A stretch of 7,266 nt of DNA from JBBQKG01 sp038326655. GTDB taxonomy: Bacteria > Actinomycetota > Thermoleophilia > Solirubrobacterales > JBBDJG01. Under the pieces are notes generated by a model. It was not told the origin of the DNA. It was given only the letters and a program-made list of their open reading frames with translations, and searched no databases. A program made the position numbers and the translations under genes. Location of the stretch: positions 1-7,266 of the forward strand of contig JBBQKG010000047.1 in NCBI GenBank assembly GCA_038326655.1. Reading direction: 5' to 3'. Below are positions 5,572 through 7,266 of the stretch, one piece after another. Numbering within the stretch: the stretch's first letter is position 1; every line of letters begins with the position of its first letter.

Positions 5572-6738
5572 ATGGCCACCTTGCGCTTCACGACAGCAGG
5601 CGAGTCTCACGGGCCCGGCCTCGTGGCCGTGGTCGAAGGGCTCCCGGCGGGGCTCCCGGTCTCGCCCGAGGACATCGACCGCGATCTCGCGCGCCGCCAG
5701 CTCGGCCACGGCCGCGGCGGCCGGATGAAGATCGAGTCCGATCGCGCGACGGTCTGGGCAGGGATCCGCCATGGGCGCACGCTCGGAAGCCCCGTCGCGC
5801 TGCTGATCGAGAACCGCGACCACGCCAACTGGTCGGACCGGATGAGCCCCTGGCCGGTGGACGAGCCGATCGACGAGGTCCATCTCCCGCGGCCCGGTCA
5901 TGCAGACCTCGCGGGCGTGCTCAAGTACGGCCACACCGACGTCCGCAACGTGCTCGAGCGGGCCAGCGCGCGGGAGACCGCTGCGCGGGTTGCCGCGGGA
6001 GGGCTCGCGAAGGCGTTCCTCCAGCCGCTCGGGATCACCGTCCACAGCCACGTGCTGCAGATCGGCTCGGTCGAGGCGCCCGCAGTCGCCCCCGCGGCCG
6101 GTGAGGATTTCGCGGGCGTCGACGAGTCGCCGGTGCGTTGCCTCGACGCGGGCGCCACCGAGGCGATGGTGACCGAGATCGACACGGCGCGAAAGGCGAA
6201 CGAGAGCCTCGGCGGGGTTTTCGAGGTGCGCGCGTTCGGCGCCCTTCCGGGTCTCGGCTCCCACACCACCTGGGACGAGCGCATCGATGGCCGGATCGCC
6301 CAGGCGATGATGTCGATCCATGCGATGAAGGGCGTTGCGATCGGCGACGGCTTCGCGCTCGCCGGCCGCGTGGGCTCCCGTGCACACGACGAGATCTTCT
6401 TCGACGAGCAGCGCGGCTACTTCCGCGAGACCAACCGGGCCGGCGGGATCGAGGGCGGCATGACGACCGGCGACCCGATCGTGGTCCAGGTCGCGATGAA
6501 GCCGCTGCCCACGCTCACCAAGCCGCTGCGCTCGGTCGACATCGAGTCCAAGCAGCCCGCGCAGGCGCTGCGCGAGCGGACCGACTCCTGCACGGTGCCG
6601 GCCGCCGGCGTGGTCGGCGAGGCGATGCTCGCACTCGAGCTGGCCCGTGCGTGCCGGGACAAGTTCGGCGGCGACGGGATGCAGGACGTGCTCGCCGCGG
6701 TCGAGGCCTACCAGGCGCGGATCGGGTGGAGAAGCTAG
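5572..6738 (+). CDS. aroC: Chorismate synthase
   Basis: AroC converts 5-enolpyruvylshikimate-3-phosphate to chorismate, the last step of the shikimate pathway, in the cytoplasm, using reduced FMN. All family signatures are present in the 388-residue product: T-T-A-G-E-S-H-G-P-G-L (7-17) at the N-terminus, the R-R-Q-L-G-H-G-R-G-G-R-M-K region (41-53), R-A-S-A-R-E-T-A (130-137), the R-A-H-D-E-I segment (270-275), the G-G-I-E-G-G-M-T-T-G motif (291-300) and R-T-D-S-C-T-V-P-A-A-G-V-V-G-E-A (336-351). Length is normal. ATG 5572 is chosen because it places the L-R-F-T-T-A-G-E-S-H-G signature at residue 4 as usual. It lies 48 bases after the pil operon and its end overlaps the shikimate kinase gene by 13 bases, so the two aro genes are probably cotranscribed and coupled. 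Confidence 0.98.
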   Translation: MATLRFTTAGESHGPGLVAVVEGLPAGLPVSPEDIDRDLARRQLGHGRGGRMKIESDRATVWAGIRHGRTLGSPVALLIENRDHANWSDRMSPWPVDEPIDEVHLPRPGHADLAGVLKYGHTDVRNVLERASARETAARVAAGGLAKAFLQPLGITVHSHVLQIGSVEAPAVAPAAGEDFAGVDESPVRCLDAGATEAMVTEIDTARKANESLGGVFEVRAFGALPGLGSHTTWDERIDGRIAQAMMSIHAMKGVAIGDGFALAGRVGSRAHDEIFFDEQRGYFRETNRAGGIEGGMTTGDPIVVQVAMKPLPTLTKPLRSVDIESKQPAQALRERTDSCTVPAAGVVGEAMLALELARACRDKFGGDGMQDVLAAVEAYQARIGWRS

Positions 6739-7266
6739 CCGGCCGCACCGACGTGCGACCGGGCTCCCGCGAGCGCGCGATCGGGCCGGACGCCAAAGTC
6801 GTCTTCGTTGGCTTCATGGGTGCCGGCAAGTCACGCGCCGCGCGCAAGCTCTCGCAAAGGCTGGGGCGAGCCGCGCTCGATGTGGACCTGCTGCTCGCAG
6901 AGCGCCTCGGCGAGCCGATCGCGGACTTCTTCGAGCGCGAGGGCGAGGCGGCCTTCCGCGAGCGCGAGCGCGAGTTGGTGCTGGAGGTGCTGCACAGGCC
7001 CGGCCCGGGCCTGATCGCGCTGGGCGGGGGCGCGGTCGAGACCGAAGCGGTGCGCGAGGCGCTCGCAGGCCACGCGGTCGTCTACGTCGACGCCGACCCG
7101 GAGACCGCCTGGGCACGCGCGGAGGGCTCCGACCGGCCGCTCGCGCGCGACCGCGACCGCTTTTTCGAGCTGCACGCCAGGCGAGTGCCGCTGTACGAGT
7201 CGGTCGCCGGCGCCCGGCTCGCCTGGGCAGACGTGCGCGAAGGCCACCCGGTCTACGTGGGCCCCG
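6726..7266 (+). CDS. aroK: Shikimate kinase, partial at the window edge; probably the N-terminal part of an AroK-AroB fusion
   Basis: The frame is open from GTG 6726 to the window end (180 codons). It encodes a shikimate kinase, which phosphorylates shikimate with ATP. The P-loop G-F-M-G-A-G-K-S is at residues 29-36, the D-V-D motif at 52-54, the G-E-x-x-F-R-x-x-E segment at 73-81 (Arg78 being the expected shikimate-binding residue), and G-G-G at 100-102. The lid has D-R-P-L and then R-R-V-P-L-Y, the usual late arginine motif. A kinase domain normally ends soon after this, but no stop appears. The last residues, E-G-H-P-V-Y-V-G-P, look like the first strand of dehydroquinate synthase, so the gene probably continues as an AroB domain. 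GTG 6726 overlaps aroC by 13 bases; GTG 6753 is an alternative start, and ATG 6816 lies inside the P-loop and is too late. The shikimate kinase call is firm; the fusion is inference. Confidence 0.93.
   Translation, partial: MEKLAGRTDVRPGSRERAIGPDAKVVFVGFMGAGKSRAARKLSQRLGRAALDVDLLLAERLGEPIADFFEREGEAAFRERERELVLEVLHRPGPGLIALGGGAVETEAVREALAGHAVVYVDADPETAWARAEGSDRPLARDRDRFFELHARRVPLYESVAGARLAWADVREGHPVYVGP

Noticed and set aside
4948..6387. Long open frame on the - strand across the PilP-like gene and aroC
   Set aside because: It crosses a gene boundary and runs antisense to aroC, which carries all family signatures; the product shows no domain.

Overview
The window is very GC-rich throughout, with strong G/C preference at third codon positions, GTG starts and tightly overlapping genes. 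All genes lie on the + strand. It carries a type IV pilus (T4P) locus followed by shikimate-pathway genes. The gene set, the alanine/glycine/threonine-rich linkers in the pilus proteins, the lack of a secretin gene and the promoter style suggest a high-GC actinobacterium, perhaps of the Thermoleophilia type. That placement is inference from composition and gene style, not from a marker gene.

Layout. Bases 1-141 are the 3' end of one type IV pilin-like gene. A strong intrinsic terminator (171-204) follows, then a short spacer with direct and inverted repeats (205-300). A second, complete pilin gene (379-846) is followed closely by the prepilin peptidase gene pilD (860-1615). After a 116-base gap holding a clear sigma-28/WhiG-type promoter (1654-1681) comes a compact operon: pilM (1732-2937), pilN (2934-3788), pilO (3785-4633) and a gene for a membrane-anchored protein in the pilP position (4630-5523). 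Each pair in this run overlaps by four bases (GTGA or ATGA), which implies translational coupling. After 48 bases come aroC (chorismate synthase, 5572-6738) and, overlapping its end, a shikimate kinase gene (6726 to the window edge). That last frame stays open and seems to run on into a dehydroquinate synthase domain.

How it works together. PilD cuts and N-methylates the prepilins. PilM in the cytoplasm binds the N-terminal NLIP-type motif of PilN, PilN and PilO form the inner-membrane alignment complex, and the fourth protein probably extends that complex outward as PilP does in Gram-negative bacteria. No pilQ lies where it would be in proteobacteria (between pilP and the aro genes), which fits a cell without an outer membrane. 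The assembly ATPases and PilC are not in the window and are probably upstream.

Most interesting points: two sigma-28-like promoter candidates with identical spacing, in front of the second pilin gene and the pilMNO operon; the first overlaps the annotated pilin start and would imply a leaderless transcript from ATG 391. Also notable are the pil-aro gene order shared with proteobacteria but lacking the secretin, an altered second phosphate motif plus an insertion in PilM, and the likely AroK-AroB fusion. I did not find a defence system, mobile element, CRISPR array, tRNA or rRNA.
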